A stretch of DNA of 64,000 nt from LMUY01 sp965276785 (GCA_965276785.1 OZ255629.1:3286001-3350000), one strand, 5' to 3'. Positions 43,818 through 56,369 are shown, counted from the stretch's first letter. Notes: a model not told the origin generated them from the sequence alone. Translations and numbers: made by a program.

Positions 43818-45916
43818 ATGAGTGCTGACCACCTGATCGATATCGAGAAGTTCGAGGCCCGGCTCTGGAAGCTGGCCGACGGCCTGCGCGCCAACTCCAA
43901 CCTCGCCTCAAACGAGTAATTTCTCCCCATCCTGGGCCTGATCTTCCTCCGCCACGCCACCAGCCGCTTCCGCGAGGCCCAGTCCGCCATCGCGGCCGAC
44001 ATGCAGGCGGGCAAGATGCCCAGCCGCCCCCTCGTCGCGGCGGACTTCCAGAAGCGCCGCGCGCTCATGCTGCCCGAGGCCGCGCATTTCGACGCCCTGC
44101 TGCGCCTGCGCAAGGATGGCAGCCTAGGCGCCGCCATCACCGCCGCAATGGAGGCGGTGGAGGCCGCCTTCCCCCCGCTCGCCGGGCAGCTGCCGAAGGA
44201 TTACCAGCGCTTCGAGGACGACGTGCTGGAAGGCATGCTCCGCCTGTTCGACGAGGAGGGGCTGTACCGCGCGTCCGGAGACGTGTTCGGCCGCATCTAC
44301 GAATACTTCCTCGCCGAGTTCTCCAAGCAGGGCGCCCATGACGGCGGCGAGTTCTTCACCCCGCCCTCCATCGTGCAAACCATCGTCAACGTCATCGAAC
44401 CCAACCGCGGCACCGTCTTCGACCCGGCGTGCGGTTCCGGCGGCATGTTCGTGCAGACCAGCCACTTCATCGAGCAAGAGGGGCAGGACACCATGGAGCG
44501 CGTCACCTTCTACGGCCACGAGAAGAACGAGACCACGGCCAAGCTGGCCGCCATCAACCTCGCGGTCCACGGCCTGCAGGGCGACATCCGCGCCGGCAAC
44601 GACGCCATCACCTACTACAAGGACCCGCACGAGCTGGCGGGAAGGTGCGACTTCGTGATGGCCAATCCGCCGTTCAACGTCGACGAGGTGGACGCCGACA
44701 AGGTGCGCTCCGACCCCCGCCTGCCGTTCGGCCTGCCCGGCGTAAACAAGGCCCGCCGCGTCTCCAACGCCAACTACCTGTGGCTGTCCTACTTCTACGC
44801 CTATCTGAATGCGAATGGCCGCGCCGGGGTGGTGATGTCCTCCCAGGCCTCCAGCGCCGGGCGCGACGAGGCGCTGGTGCGGCAAAAGCTGGTCGAGACC
44901 GGGGCGGTCGACGTCATGATCGATATCCGCGGCAACTTCTTCTACACCCGCACCGTGCCCTGCCAGCTATGGTTCTTCGACCGCGCCAAGGAGCGCGACC
45001 CGGCCCGCCGCGACACCGTGCTGATGCTCGACGCGCGCGGCATCTTCCGCAAAGTGTCTCGCTCGGTGTGCGATTTCAGCCCCGAGCAGCAGCACAACAT
45101 CGCCGCCATCGTCTGGCTCTATCGCGGCCAATCGGACCGCTTCCTGGCCCTGGTCGCGCGCTATCTCGCCGAGGCGGTGCGGCTGGGCGGGGCGGCGGGG
45201 CCGGGGCTGGCGGGCTTCACGGCGGCGCTCGGCCGGCTGACCGGCCTGCTCGCCCCCTTCGCCGAGGCCATGCGCGCGCCGGGTCCGCTGGCCGAGCCCT
45301 GGGACGAATTGGCCAGCGCCCGGGCCACGCTGGCAGCCGACAGTGCGGCGTTCGCGGGCGAGGCGGCGGCGCAGGCGGGGCGCTGGGCCGGCACGGGCCG
45401 CGACAACGCCGGGCTGCACGCGGCGCGGGCGGCGCTGCATCCGCTGGCCGAACGCTGCCGCGACCTGACCAAGCAGGTCGACCTGGCGACCAAGCTGGCG
45501 GGGCGGGTGATCGACATGGGCGTGAAGGAGCTTGCCGCGCGCGACTCCGAGCTGTGGGACGGCGCGGGCATCGGCCGAGCGCGCAAGGCGCTGGACGAGG
45601 CCCGCGCGGCTGCGGCGGCGGCGCTGCGGGAGACGCGCTATTTCGTTCGGCAGGCGGATTGGCTGCAGGAGCGGTTTCCGGGCGCGGTGCTACAGGATGT
45701 GGCCGGGCTGGTGAAGCGGGTGGACCGGGCCGCGATTGCCTCGCATGACTGGAGCTTGACGCCGGGACGGTATGTCGGGGTGGCGCCGGATGAACGGGAC
45801 GAGGAGTTCGATTTCGAGGAGGCGTTGCGGGGGATTCATGTTGATTTGACGGGTCTGAACGAGGAAGCAGCAGAACTTTCCGCGCAGATAGCGCGCACGT
45901 TCGAGGAGTTGGGGGC

Positions 45917-45920
<4 letters not shown>
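43818..45920 (+). pseudogene. hsdM: Type I restriction-modification methylase HsdM, broken by an early stop
   Basis: Reads as one HsdM frame of about 700 codons except for a TAA at 43917-43919 (codon 34) where relatives have Tyr (NLASNE-stop-FLPILGLIFL). Otherwise it is intact: N-terminal helical domain, motif I DPACGSGGMF (about 202-211), motif IV NPPF (about 283-286) and a long C-terminal domain. It methylates adenine with HsdS. A restart at ATG 44001 would give 639 residues lacking the first 61. Options are a real nonsense mutation, suppression, or a sequence error. The stop overlaps hsdS (GTGA). Confidence 0.85.
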
Positions 45921-47050
<1,130 letters not shown>

Positions 47051-47074
47051 CCCCAGCCAAGAGGCACCCCCGAC

Positions 47075-50000
47075 ATGGCCGCCACCGGCATCAACAGCGA
47101 GGACCGGCTGGTGCAGGCCGCCTTCGCCACCCACCTCAACGACGCGCTCGGCTGGGAATCGGTCTACGCCCATAACAGCGAAACCTTCGGCCCCACCGGC
47201 ACGCTCGGCCGCAACAGCACCAAAGAGGCCGTGCTCACCCGCGACCTGCGCGCCGCCCTGGCGCGGCTCAACCCCGCCCTGCCCCCCGCCGCAATCGACG
47301 ACGCCCACCGCAAGCTCACCGTCCACGACTTCAGCCGCTCGCTGATCCAGCACAACCAGGACGCTTCTCGCCTGATCCGCAACGGCGTGCCGGTGCAGTA
47401 CCGCGACGGCCAGGGCCGCCCGCGCGAGGGCCGCGCCCGCGTGATCGACTTCGCCAACCCGCCGGCAGCAACCGCTTCCTCGCCGTGCGCGAACTCAAGC
47501 TCACCGGCCTGCGCACCCCTCACTACGACCGCCGCGCCGACCTGGTCTGCTTCGTCAACGGCCTGCCGCTGGTCTTCATCGAACTCAAAGCGGTGCACAA
47601 GAACATACGCGCCGGCTTCGACGGCAACCTGCGTGACTACCTGGACGAAGCCGTCATCGCTCATGCCTTCCACAACGCTTTCCTGGTGGTGAGCAACGGC
47701 GACCGCGCCCGCTACGGCTCGATTACCAGCCAATGGGAGCACTTCGCCGAGTGGAAGCGGCTCGAGGAAACCGACCCGGGCAAGCTCGACGCCGAAATCC
47801 TGCTCAACGGCATGCTCGCCCCCGCCCGCCTGCTGGACATCGTGGAAAACTTCACCCTGTTCGACGCCAGCCGCGCCGGCGCCACCCGCAAGGTGGTGGC
47901 GCGCAACCACCAGGTGCTCGGCGTCAACCGGGCGGTGGCCTCGGTGCAGCGCCAGGAGGCGCTGAAACGCGAGTTCCCGCCCGAGCAGCGCTTGCGCCGC
48001 CGGGTGATCGAACTGCCGCTGGACCAGCGCGCCGCGCCAGAGCAGCCGGCCGACCCCGCGCTGCCCGCCCTGCCCTCCTTCGTCCCCGAGGGCCCCGTCG
48101 CCATCATCGAGCGCGCCCACCCGGAATTGGGCCGCCTCGGCGTGTTCTGGCACACCCAGGGCAGCGGCAAGTCCTACTCCATGGCGTTCTTCGCCGAAAA
48201 GGTGCGCCGCACGGTCGAGGGCAACTTCACCTTCCTGCTGATGACCGACCGGCAGGACCTCGACAGCCAGATTTATCAGACCTTCGTCGGCTGCGGCATC
48301 GCCGACAACGAGACGCCCCGCGCCGCCTCCGGCGCCGACCTCAAGCGCATCCTCAAGACCAATCACCGCTACGTCTTCAGCCTGATCCACAAGTTCAACC
48401 AGGACGTGGACCCGAACGAGCCCTACAGCGACCGCGACGACATCATCGTCATTTCGGACGAGGCTCACCGCACCCAGGCCGGGCGGCTGGCGCGCAACAT
48501 GCGGCTGGCTTTGCCCAACGCCGCCTTCATCGGCTTCACCGGCACCCCCCTGTTCAAGCAGGACGAGATCACCCGGCGCATCTTCGGCAGCTATGTCTCC
48601 CAATACAACTTCCAGCGCTCGCAGGAGGACGGCGCCACCGTCAAGCTGGTCTACGAGAACCGGGGCGAGCGCCTGCATGTGTCGCATGGCGAGCTGAACG
48701 GCCGAATCGCCGAAAAAGTCGCCGAAGCCGACCTCGACCCCGACCAGGCCGCGCTGCTGGAGAAGCTGCTGGGCAAGCATTACGAGGTGGTCACCGCCGA
48801 TGCCCGGCTGGAGGCCATCGCCGCCGACTTCGTGGAACACTGTGCGCTGCGCTGGGAGGCGGGCAAGGCGCTGTTCGTCTGCATCGACAAGATCACCTGC
48901 GCTCGCATGCTGCAACTGATCCAGCCGCGCTGGCGGGCAAAGGCCGCCGCCGTCCAGACCGCCGCCGCCTCGAAGCGCAGCGCGGCGGCCTCCGCCGGGC
49001 CAGAGGCGCGGGCCACGCTGCTGGCGGCGGCGGACACGCTCGACCGTCAGGCGCGCTGGCTCGACCAGACCATCATCGAGCTCATCATCAGCGAGGCACA
49101 GAACGAAGTCGCCGACTTCAAGCGCTGGAGCTTCGACATCACCCCGCACCGTGCCCGCATCAAGCAGGGCTTCGACGCCACGACCGGCGAACGCGTCGAT
49201 ATCGAGACCGCCTTCAAAGACCCGGCGCATCCGTTCCGCGTCGCCATCGTCTGCGCCATGTGGCTGACCGGCTTCGACGTGGAATGCCTCGCCACGCTCT
49301 ACATCGACAAGCCGATGAAGGCGCACACCCTGATGCAGGCGATCGCGCGGGCCAACCGCGTCTATCCGGGCAAGGATTTTGGCCTGATCGTGGATTATAA
49401 CGGCATGCTGGCCAGCCTGCGCGCCGCGCTGGCGCAATACGCGCTCGGCGACGACGGCACCGGCGGCGAGCAAATCGTCACCCCAATCGAGGAGCGGGTG
49501 CAGGCGTTGCTGGAGGCCATCGAGGCGACCGAGGCGCATCTGCGGGGCCTCGGCTTCGACCCGGCGGTGCTGCTCGGGGCGACCGGTTTCACCCGCATCG
49601 AGCGCTTCGCCGACGCAGTGGAAGCGGTCTACCGCACCGACGAAGCCAAGCGCCGCTTCGAGATCCTCGCCCGGCAGGTGTTCATCCGCTTCAAGGCGCT
49701 GGTCACCGAACCCACCGCCTACGCCTACGCCGAGCGTCACGACAACATCGATTCCATTTACAAGAAGCTGACCGAGCGCCGCGACACCGCCGACGTCACC
49801 GGCCTGCTCAAGCAACTGCACCGGATCGTCAATGCCGCCATCCTCACCGAGGGAATCGGGGGCGACCAAGCGGAGGGGCTGAGCTTCGATCTCAGCACGC
49901 TGGACCTGGAGCGGCTGCGCGACGAGTTCGCCAGCAAGGCCGCGCATAAGGCCACCGCGATCCAGGACATCCGACAGCTGGTCGAAAAGCAGCTGGCCGA

Positions 50001-50475
50001 GATGCTGGCGCGCAACTCGATGCGCATGGACTACCAGGCCAAATACGAGGAGATCGTCGCCGCCTACAACGCAGAGAAGGACCGCACCGCGGTCGAGGAG
50101 ACCTTCCGCCGCTTGGTGGAGTTGGTGCAAACCCTGGATGAGGAGCAAAAGCGCGCCGCCCAGGAAGGTCTGGCCGAGGACGAACTCGCACTATTCGATC
50201 TACTGCAAAAGGAGGGGCTCGGCACGACCGCCCGCAAACGTCTTAAACAGGCCAGCAGAGACCTGCTTGCTGCACTCCAAGCCCGGCTGGCTGTGCTCGA
50301 CCGCTTCTGGGGAAAGGAGCAGACCAAGGCCGAGATCGAGGTCTTCATCATCGATAAGCTCTACGTGAGCCTGCCGACGCCGCCATTCACGGCGGAAGAG
50401 AAGAATTTGATCGCCAGCAACGTCTATAGTCATGTTTGGCATCAGGCCGCCCGCGCTGCAACAAGGACTGGTTAA
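47075..50475 (+). pseudogene. hsdR: Type I restriction endonuclease HsdR, frameshifted
   Basis: Encodes HsdR in two frames. Frame one starts at ATG 47075 (MAATGINSEDRLVQAAFATH) and stays in register to about 47461. Frame two carries on from 47464 to 50475. One base missing near 47461-47464 restores the family text ...VIDFANP-x-GSNRFLAVRELKLTGLR. Downstream are the nuclease motif (DLVCFVNGLPLVFIELK), the ATPase P-loop HTQGSGKSYSM, the DEAH-like VISDEAHRTQAG and FTGTPLF. The protein should translocate DNA and cleave unmodified sites. The second part alone would lack the first ~130 residues. Real lesion or assembly error cannot be told apart here. Confidence 0.88.
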
Positions 50476-50566
50476 CCTTTTCGGCTTAGAACTCGATCAC
50501 GCTCGCGTGTACTAGGTCCGCGGCTTCCTTGCAGCCAAAACGGCGGTGGCGAATAGGGCAGACACC

Positions 50567-50791
50567 ATGCTGAACGACTGGAACGTTTTGTCGGACGACT
50601 TGCAGCTCACCCTCTCCCGTGAGGCATTGCGTCGGGCGGCGGAAATCATCGCCGGCCAGGCCGAACTGCTCGCTGGCGAAATGGAAACCGGCGCGCTGAA
50701 CGACCGCGGCGGCCCGGACGCGCTACGCTTGCTGGCAGGCGTGGTGCGGGTGAACGGGTTTGATGCGTGGGGTGCGGTGGGGCGGGCTTAG
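50567..50791 (+). CDS. Small hypothetical protein
   Basis: A 74-residue mainly helical, acidic protein (MLNDWNVLSDDLQLTLSREA, then LRRAAEIIAGQAELLAGEME). ATG 50567 has AGGG upstream; an in-frame GTG start at 50546 is possible. It follows hsdR by 91 nt and is convergent with the molybdenum oxidoreductase genes. No family recognised; it could be an independent small gene. Confidence 0.5.
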   Translation: MLNDWNVLSDDLQLTLSREALRRAAEIIAGQAELLAGEMETGALNDRGGPDALRLLAGVVRVNGFDAWGAVGRA

Positions 50792-50819
50792 GCGAGAGCC
50801 TGCCCCGACCTGCCCAGCG

Positions 50820-53066
50820 TCAGTGCGTGAGGAGCTGGTCGAGCGTGATCGGAAACCGGCGAACCCGGATACCGGTGGCGTGCCAAACGGCGTTGGCCAC
50901 AGCCCCCGCCGTGCCGGTGACGCCGATCTCGCCCACGCCCTTCACGCCAAGCGCGTTCACATGCGGGTCGACTTCCTCCACCAGGATTGCCTCCATGGCA
51001 GGAATGTCCGCATTCACCGGTATGTGATAATCGGCGAAATTGGCGTTCATCGTCCGCCCGGAGCGTGCATCCATTACGGCGTGCTCGTGCAAGGCGAACG
51101 ACACGCCCCAGATCATGCCGCCGAAATACTGGCTGCGCACCATTTTAGGATTGATCACGCGGCCGGCGGCAAAGGCGCCTACCAAGCGGCTGACGCGCAC
51201 CTGGCCAAGATCCGGATCCACCTTCACCTCGGCGAACACGGCGCCGTGGGCATGCATGGCGAAGCGCTCTTGCATCGCCGGGTCGGGCGCGCTTTGACCC
51301 TGCCCCGCAATGGCGGACCGCCCGGCACGTCGGAGGATGTCGGCGTAGCTCTCGCCGCGGCTCTCGTCACTGCGCCGCATCAGCCGGCCGCCGCGGGCCA
51401 CCACGCCCTCGTTGCCGGCCCCGAACAGGGGCGAGCGTTCGTCGGTGGTCGCGATTTCGACCAGTTGGGCAATCACATCGGCGCCGGCATGATGGATCGC
51501 GGTGCCAGCCGTGGCGGTATGGCCGGACCCGCCGGCGATACCGGCATTGGGCAAATCCGACCGCCCCATGTGGAAATCGAGTTCGGCGATGTCGACGGCC
51601 AGCGCGTCGGCGGCGATTTGCGCCAGAGCGGTCCAGGCGCCCTGGCCCATGTCCTGTGCGCCGAGTTCCACGGTGGCACGGCCGTCAACCCGGAGTTCGG
51701 CGCGAGCCTCGGCTTGGAATATCAGCGAAGGGAAGGTGGATGTGCCCATGCCCCAGCCGACCAGCAAACCGGCTTGGTCGCGCATCTGGCGGGGGGCCTG
51801 CGGGCGGCCGGTCCAGCCGAACCGGGCCGCGCCTTGAGCATAGCATTCCCGCAGCGCCTTGGACGAGAACGGCTTGCCGGACAGCGGCTCGACTTCGGCG
51901 TAGTTCTTGAGGCGGAACTCGAGCGGATCCATCCCGCAGGCCTCGGCCATCTCGTCCATGGCGCTCTCCAGCGCGAGGCTGCCGCTGGCTTCGCCGGGCG
52001 CGCGCATGAAGAACGGCGTGCCGGTGTCCAGCCGCACCGCCTCATAGCTGGTGGCGAGTGCCGGGGTGGCATAGAGCGTGTGCACCGTCCCGCCCGCAGG
52101 CTCGAAGAAGTCGTCGAACATGCTGGAGGCGGTGAGCGTATGGTGATCCAAGCCGGCGAGCGTGCCGTCCGCGCTGGCGGCCAGGCGAAGGGTCTGCCGA
52201 GTGGGGGCGCGATGGCCAACGGGGCCGAACATTTGCTCGCGCCGGGTCATCAGCTTGACGGGGCGGCTCAAGAAGCGGGCGGCCATGACGGCGAGGACTT
52301 GCGGCGCCCAGAGCGCGCCCTTGGAGCCGAAACCACCGCCTAAAAACGGGCTGCGGACATGGATATCGCCTGGCTGGATGCCGAACAGCGCAGCAATGCG
52401 AGCCTGCGCGATGGCCATGCCCTGGCTCGGCGTGTCGAGCAGCAAGGTATCGCCTTGCCATTCTGCCACTGTGGCATGGGGTTCCATGGCGTTGTGGTAC
52501 TGCGCGGCGGTCTCGTAGGTCGCCTCGATGTGCTGTTCGGCCTGTGAGAAGGCGGCGGCGATATCGCCGATGGCCTCGGATGCGGGCTGGCCCATTCCCA
52601 CCGCACCCGGCACGAAGCGCTCGGCAGCGTCGAGCGTGACCCGCGCCGGGGCGGCCTCGTAGACCGGCTGCAACAAAGCCGCTCCCTCCGCCGCCGCCTC
52701 CAGCGTCTCGGCGATCACCACCGCAATCGGCTGGTTGGCGTAGCGCACCCGATCGTCCTGCAAGAGCTCGATCTTGAAGGTGAACGGGCTATCCTTCTCG
52801 TCGGGGTCTTGCGCGAGCCGGGGGGCGTTGGCGGAGGTCATCACCTCGACCACGCCCGGATGCGCCTTGGCCGCGGCCACATCCAGCGAGGCGACCCGGC
52901 CACGTGCGATCGTGCTAACCGCCATGACGGCGTGCAGCATGCCCGCGGGGTGGTTGTCGGCGGCGAAACGGGCCTCGCCGGTCACTTTCAGGGTGCCCTC
53001 CCGCCGGCTGAGCGGCTGGCCGCTGTTGGAGCCGTGGCGGGTATGAACGGGAGCGAGATCAGGCAT
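50820..53066 (-). CDS. paoC: Aldehyde oxidoreductase molybdenum subunit, PaoC-like
   Basis: A 748-residue molybdopterin subunit of the xanthine oxidase family. Motifs: LGGGFGSKGALWAPQV for cofactor contact, FMRAPGEASGSLALESAMDE with the substrate-site Arg, and GVKGVGEIGVTGTAGAVAN with the catalytic Glu. The APGEASG and GVKGVGEIG forms match the periplasmic aldehyde oxidase PaoC/YagR group rather than xanthine dehydrogenase. ATG 53066 follows GGAGG. Its start overlaps the end of the FAD-subunit gene by 8 nt. It probably oxidises (aromatic) aldehydes to acids. Confidence 0.88.
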   Translation of the reverse strand: MPDLAPVHTRHGSNSGQPLSRREGTLKVTGEARFAADNHPAGMLHAVMAVSTIARGRVASLDVAAAKAHPGVVEVMTSANAPRLAQDPDEKDSPFTFKIELLQDDRVRYANQPIAVVIAETLEAAAEGAALLQPVYEAAPARVTLDAAERFVPGAVGMGQPASEAIGDIAAAFSQAEQHIEATYETAAQYHNAMEPHATVAEWQGDTLLLDTPSQGMAIAQARIAALFGIQPGDIHVRSPFLGGGFGSKGALWAPQVLAVMAARFLSRPVKLMTRREQMFGPVGHRAPTRQTLRLAASADGTLAGLDHHTLTASSMFDDFFEPAGGTVHTLYATPALATSYEAVRLDTGTPFFMRAPGEASGSLALESAMDEMAEACGMDPLEFRLKNYAEVEPLSGKPFSSKALRECYAQGAARFGWTGRPQAPRQMRDQAGLLVGWGMGTSTFPSLIFQAEARAELRVDGRATVELGAQDMGQGAWTALAQIAADALAVDIAELDFHMGRSDLPNAGIAGGSGHTATAGTAIHHAGADVIAQLVEIATTDERSPLFGAGNEGVVARGGRLMRRSDESRGESYADILRRAGRSAIAGQGQSAPDPAMQERFAMHAHGAVFAEVKVDPDLGQVRVSRLVGAFAAGRVINPKMVRSQYFGGMIWGVSFALHEHAVMDARSGRTMNANFADYHIPVNADIPAMEAILVEEVDPHVNALGVKGVGEIGVTGTAGAVANAVWHATGIRVRRFPITLDQLLTH

Positions 53067-54113
53067 GGAGCGGACCTCCGTTGATGGAAGCAAAGGGAGA
53101 GGCAGGCAGGGCCGGCAGACGGTCCGGCGTGCCGGAAGCGGCGAGGCTCAACGCACGGGTCACGATGCGCCGGGCCAGTTCAATCTTGTAGGCATTGTCG
53201 CCCGAAGGCTGAGCATCTTGCAGCGCAGCCGCGGCCGCCGCTTGGAATGCTGCGGCCTCCGGCTCCCGCCCGGTGAGCGCCGCCTCGGCCGCGCGTGTGC
53301 GCCAAGGCTTCAGCGCCACGCCGCCCAAAGCGATGCGGGCTTCGGCGATCCGGCCGCCCTCCAGGCGGAGGGCGCACGCGGCCGAAACCACGGCAAAGGC
53401 ATACGAGGTGCGGTCGCGGACCTTGAGGTAGCGCGAATGCCCGGCAAACCCGGCGGCCGCGGGCGGCAGGCGGACCGCGACGATGAGTTCACCGGGGGCG
53501 AGCACCGTCTCGACCTGCGGCGTGTCGCCCGGCAGGCGGTGGAACGCTTCGAGCGCCACCTCCCGCTTGCCCGGCTGGCCCGCGATTTCAACCACTGCGT
53601 CGAGTGCCACCAAGGGCACGCAGAAATCGGATGGGTGGGTCGCGATGCAGTGCTCGCTCCAGCCCAGCACGGCATGACCACGGTTCTCGCCGCCGCGCGC
53701 GTCGCAGCCGGTGCCGGGTTGGCGTTTGTTGCACGCGCTGGCCGTGTCGTAGAAATATGGGCAGCGGGTGCGCTGCAGCAGATTGCCGCCGGTGGTCGCA
53801 GCGTTGCGCAGTTGGGGCGACGCGCCCGACAGCAGCGCCTCCGCGACCGCCGGATACCGGGCGAGGAACTCTCGATCGTGCGCCAGGTCGCTGTTGCGCA
53901 CCAGGGCACCGATACGCATGCCGCCATCGGCCAGCGGCTCTATCGCGCTGAGCCCGGGCAACCGGGTGATGTCCACGACGCGGCCGGGATGGGTGATGCC
54001 GCCCTTCATTAAATCCAGCAGGTTGGTACCGGCTGCGAGATAGGCGGATCCGGGGGTAGCGGCCGCGGTAACGGCCTCCGCCACGCTGCCGGCGCGGACG
54101 TAATCAAACGGGT

Positions 54114-54117
<4 letters not shown>
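53059..54117 (-). CDS. paoB: Aldehyde oxidoreductase FAD/[4Fe-4S] subunit, PaoB-like
   Basis: A 352-residue FAD subunit. The flavin motifs are AYLAAGTNLLDLMKGGITHP and GASPQLRNAATTGGNLLQRT. A Cys-rich insertion (RCPYFYDTASACNKRQPGTG, plus a following Cys) marks the extra [4Fe-4S] cluster seen in PaoB/YagS and supports the PaoABC assignment. ATG 54117 overlaps the paoA-like stop (ATGA). It relays electrons from the Fe-S clusters to the acceptor. Confidence 0.9.
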
Positions 54118-54614
<497 letters not shown>

Positions 54615-54665
54615 GGGTGATTGGCCTCCGAGCCGGCGCCTGCGGGAGATTGGTATGGAGGGCGG

Positions 54666-55508
54666 TTAAAACGAGACCGGCGCGGGGGTGACACCTTCGG
54701 GAGGTGGCCGCAGCGCTGCCGGCGGCGGCGGGAACGCGCCCGCCATCTTGGGTCCCCAGAGTTTCACTCCACCGGTGATCCCGGCCGCGTTGGAGACGAT
54801 GCGGACGTTGTGCGGCAGCTTGAAGTCGACCAGCCGGGCATTGCCGCCGCCGATCAGCAAGGTGTCGTAACTCACCAGGGTATCGATGAAGCCAATGGCG
54901 TTGGCGACCCGCTTGTTCCACTTGCGCCGGCCAACCTTCCGCAAGGCCGCGTTGCCGAGATACAGGTCGTAGGTCCTGCCCTTGGCCGCGGGATGCTGGC
55001 CGAGTTCCAGGTGGGGACCGAGCAGGCCGTCTTGGAACAGGGCAAAGCCGAAGCCGGTGCCGAGGGTGATCACGCATTCGAGACCTATGTCGCTGATCGC
55101 CCCCAATCCCTGCACGCTGGCGTCGTTCAACACCCGCGCAGGGCGGCCAAGGCGGCGGGTGAGTTCATCGGCGAGCGGAAAACCATGCCAGGCGTCGGTG
55201 CCGAGATTGGGTGCGGTGAGGATGTGGCCGAAGCGGACGACGCCAGGGAAGCCGACGGAGATGCGATCGAACGCGCCCATAGGGCCAACCAACCCGATGA
55301 TTTCAGCGACAATGGGGGCGGGGCCGCTCGGGTTGGGCGTCTGCACCCGGTTGGGGCCGATCAGCACATTGCCAGCCGGGTCGATGATCCCGGCCTTGAG
55401 GCCCGTCCCGCCCACATCGATGGCCAGCGTGCGCGCGGCGCGCTCACGCGTCGCCTCGAACGGGCTGGCGGCTGATGCAACCAACGTGACGGAAGCGGGC
55501 TCGGCCAT
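54666..55508 (-). CDS. ROK-family protein, polyphosphate-glucokinase-like
   Basis: A 280-residue ROK-fold protein. The phosphate-binding motif TLAIDVGGTGLKAGIIDPAG (residues 28-47) and the downstream VLNDASVQGLGA and VITLGTGFGFALFQDG match ROK kinases, with closest feel to polyphosphate/ATP glucokinases. The C-terminal PPPPAALRPPPEGVTP tail is an unusual proline-rich extension. Start ATG 55508. It lies 51 nt before the paoA-like gene, possibly co-transcribed. Substrate not certain. Confidence 0.78.
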   Translation of the reverse strand: MAEPASVTLVASAASPFEATRERAARTLAIDVGGTGLKAGIIDPAGNVLIGPNRVQTPNPSGPAPIVAEIIGLVGPMGAFDRISVGFPGVVRFGHILTAPNLGTDAWHGFPLADELTRRLGRPARVLNDASVQGLGAISDIGLECVITLGTGFGFALFQDGLLGPHLELGQHPAAKGRTYDLYLGNAALRKVGRRKWNKRVANAIGFIDTLVSYDTLLIGGGNARLVDFKLPHNVRIVSNAAGITGGVKLWGPKMAGAFPPPPAALRPPPEGVTPAPVSF

Positions 55509-55620
55509 TCAAACTGGCTCCTGCGGTGCAGGCGGCAGTGAGCCATTGCGTCGCCAGGCTGGCAAGCCCGGGTCGGTCGTCCCCGGGTCTGCGTCTCGTG
55601 TTGGCCTCGTCCGGGCTGGG

Positions 55621-55926
55621 TTAGCGCCGTGTGAGCATGGCCAGCACGTATCCGACTGCACCGGCCACCAGCAACGAGGTGATCGGCCGCTCCGCCACTG
55701 TGTCGCCGATATAGGCGCTCGCCTCGTCGAACTGGTCGGAAAAGGTGCCACCGGTGCCGCTCGACACGCGGTCCTTTATCTTGCCGTAGGTGCGCTGGGC
55801 CGCGCCCATCACCTGGTCGACCGAGCCGGACGCCTGGGTCTTGGTGTCGCCGGTGACGTCGCCCATGGTGCTTTTTACTTTACCGCCAAACTCCGTCGCG
55901 GCGCCTTCCATCCGGTTCTCGTCCAT
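55621..55926 (-). CDS. CsbD-like stress protein with C-terminal membrane segment
   Basis: A 101-residue protein. The N-terminal half is CsbD-like (NRMEGAATEFGGKVKSTMGD, then VTGDTKTQASG), a general-stress protein of unknown function. The C-terminal half has a hydrophobic segment ITSLLVAGAVGYVLAMLTRR as in ElaB/YqjD-type inner-membrane anchors. ATG 55926 follows AGGAG. It is divergent from the biosynthetic operon across a gap with 20-bp-spaced direct repeats. Confidence 0.82.
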   Translation of the reverse strand: MDENRMEGAATEFGGKVKSTMGDVTGDTKTQASGSVDQVMGAAQRTYGKIKDRVSSGTGGTFSDQFDEASAYIGDTVAERPITSLLVAGAVGYVLAMLTRR

Positions 55927-55990
55927 AGCTTGTCGCTCCTTCGTTGTGCGTTTAGGAACAGGCCCGGTTACGTCCGGTTCCATGGCCGGT

Positions 55991-56023
55991 AAAATAGCGG
56001 TGGGCTCGGCAAAATAGCGGTGG
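55991..56023. repeat. Direct repeat of 13 bp, 20-bp spacing, before the biosynthetic operon
   Basis: AAAATAGCGGTGG occurs at 55991-56003 and again at 56011-56023, exactly 20 bp apart, about two helical turns. It lies in the 152-bp divergent gap between the csbD-like and ACP genes, 56-88 nt before the ACP start. It may be a tandem operator for an unknown regulator of the operon, or a small duplication. Confidence 0.5.
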
Positions 56024-56078
56024 CTTGCCGCAGCGGCGCGGATGGCTAAACTTATGTATACGCAAGCGGAGTGCATCT

Positions 56079-56369
56079 GTGACAACGACGGCCGCAGCCG
56101 TGGGCGCTTGGGCTGACCCTCGAGTTGCCGACATCCTCGATATCGTGGCGAAGGAGACCTCCATTTCGCGCGATCGTCTTACCCCTGAGACGAACGTCGC
56201 CGGTTTGGCGATCCCTTCACTGGACATGGTGCAGGCGATCTTCGCGCTGGAAAGCCGGTTCGACGTCGAAATCCCGGTCGCCAGCGATGGCGAAGGGGGC
56301 GAGTTCCGCACCGTCGGCGATTTGGTGCACCACGTCCTGACGGCGGTCGACGGCAAGGCGGCGCGTTGA
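56079..56369 (+). CDS. Acyl carrier protein of the polyketide operon
   Basis: A 96-residue ACP. The phosphopantetheine attachment serine is S47 in LAIPSLDMVQAIFALESRF (the usual DSL is here PSL). GTG at 56079 follows GGAG by 8 nt; an in-frame start at 56025 adds unrelated residues. It carries the acyl or ketoacyl chain for the following ketosynthase; it is distinct from a housekeeping ACP by sequence and position. The stop overlaps the KAS start by 4 nt (TTGA). Confidence 0.88.
   Translation: MTTTAAAVGAWADPRVADILDIVAKETSISRDRLTPETNVAGLAIPSLDMVQAIFALESRFDVEIPVASDGEGGEFRTVGDLVHHVLTAVDGKAAR

Noticed and set aside
47164..50148. A nearly 1000-codon open frame on the minus strand
   Set aside because: It lies antisense to hsdR, whose motifs are clear; the frame is open only because of high GC codon structure, and its translation is low-complexity Gly/Ala/Val/Leu text.
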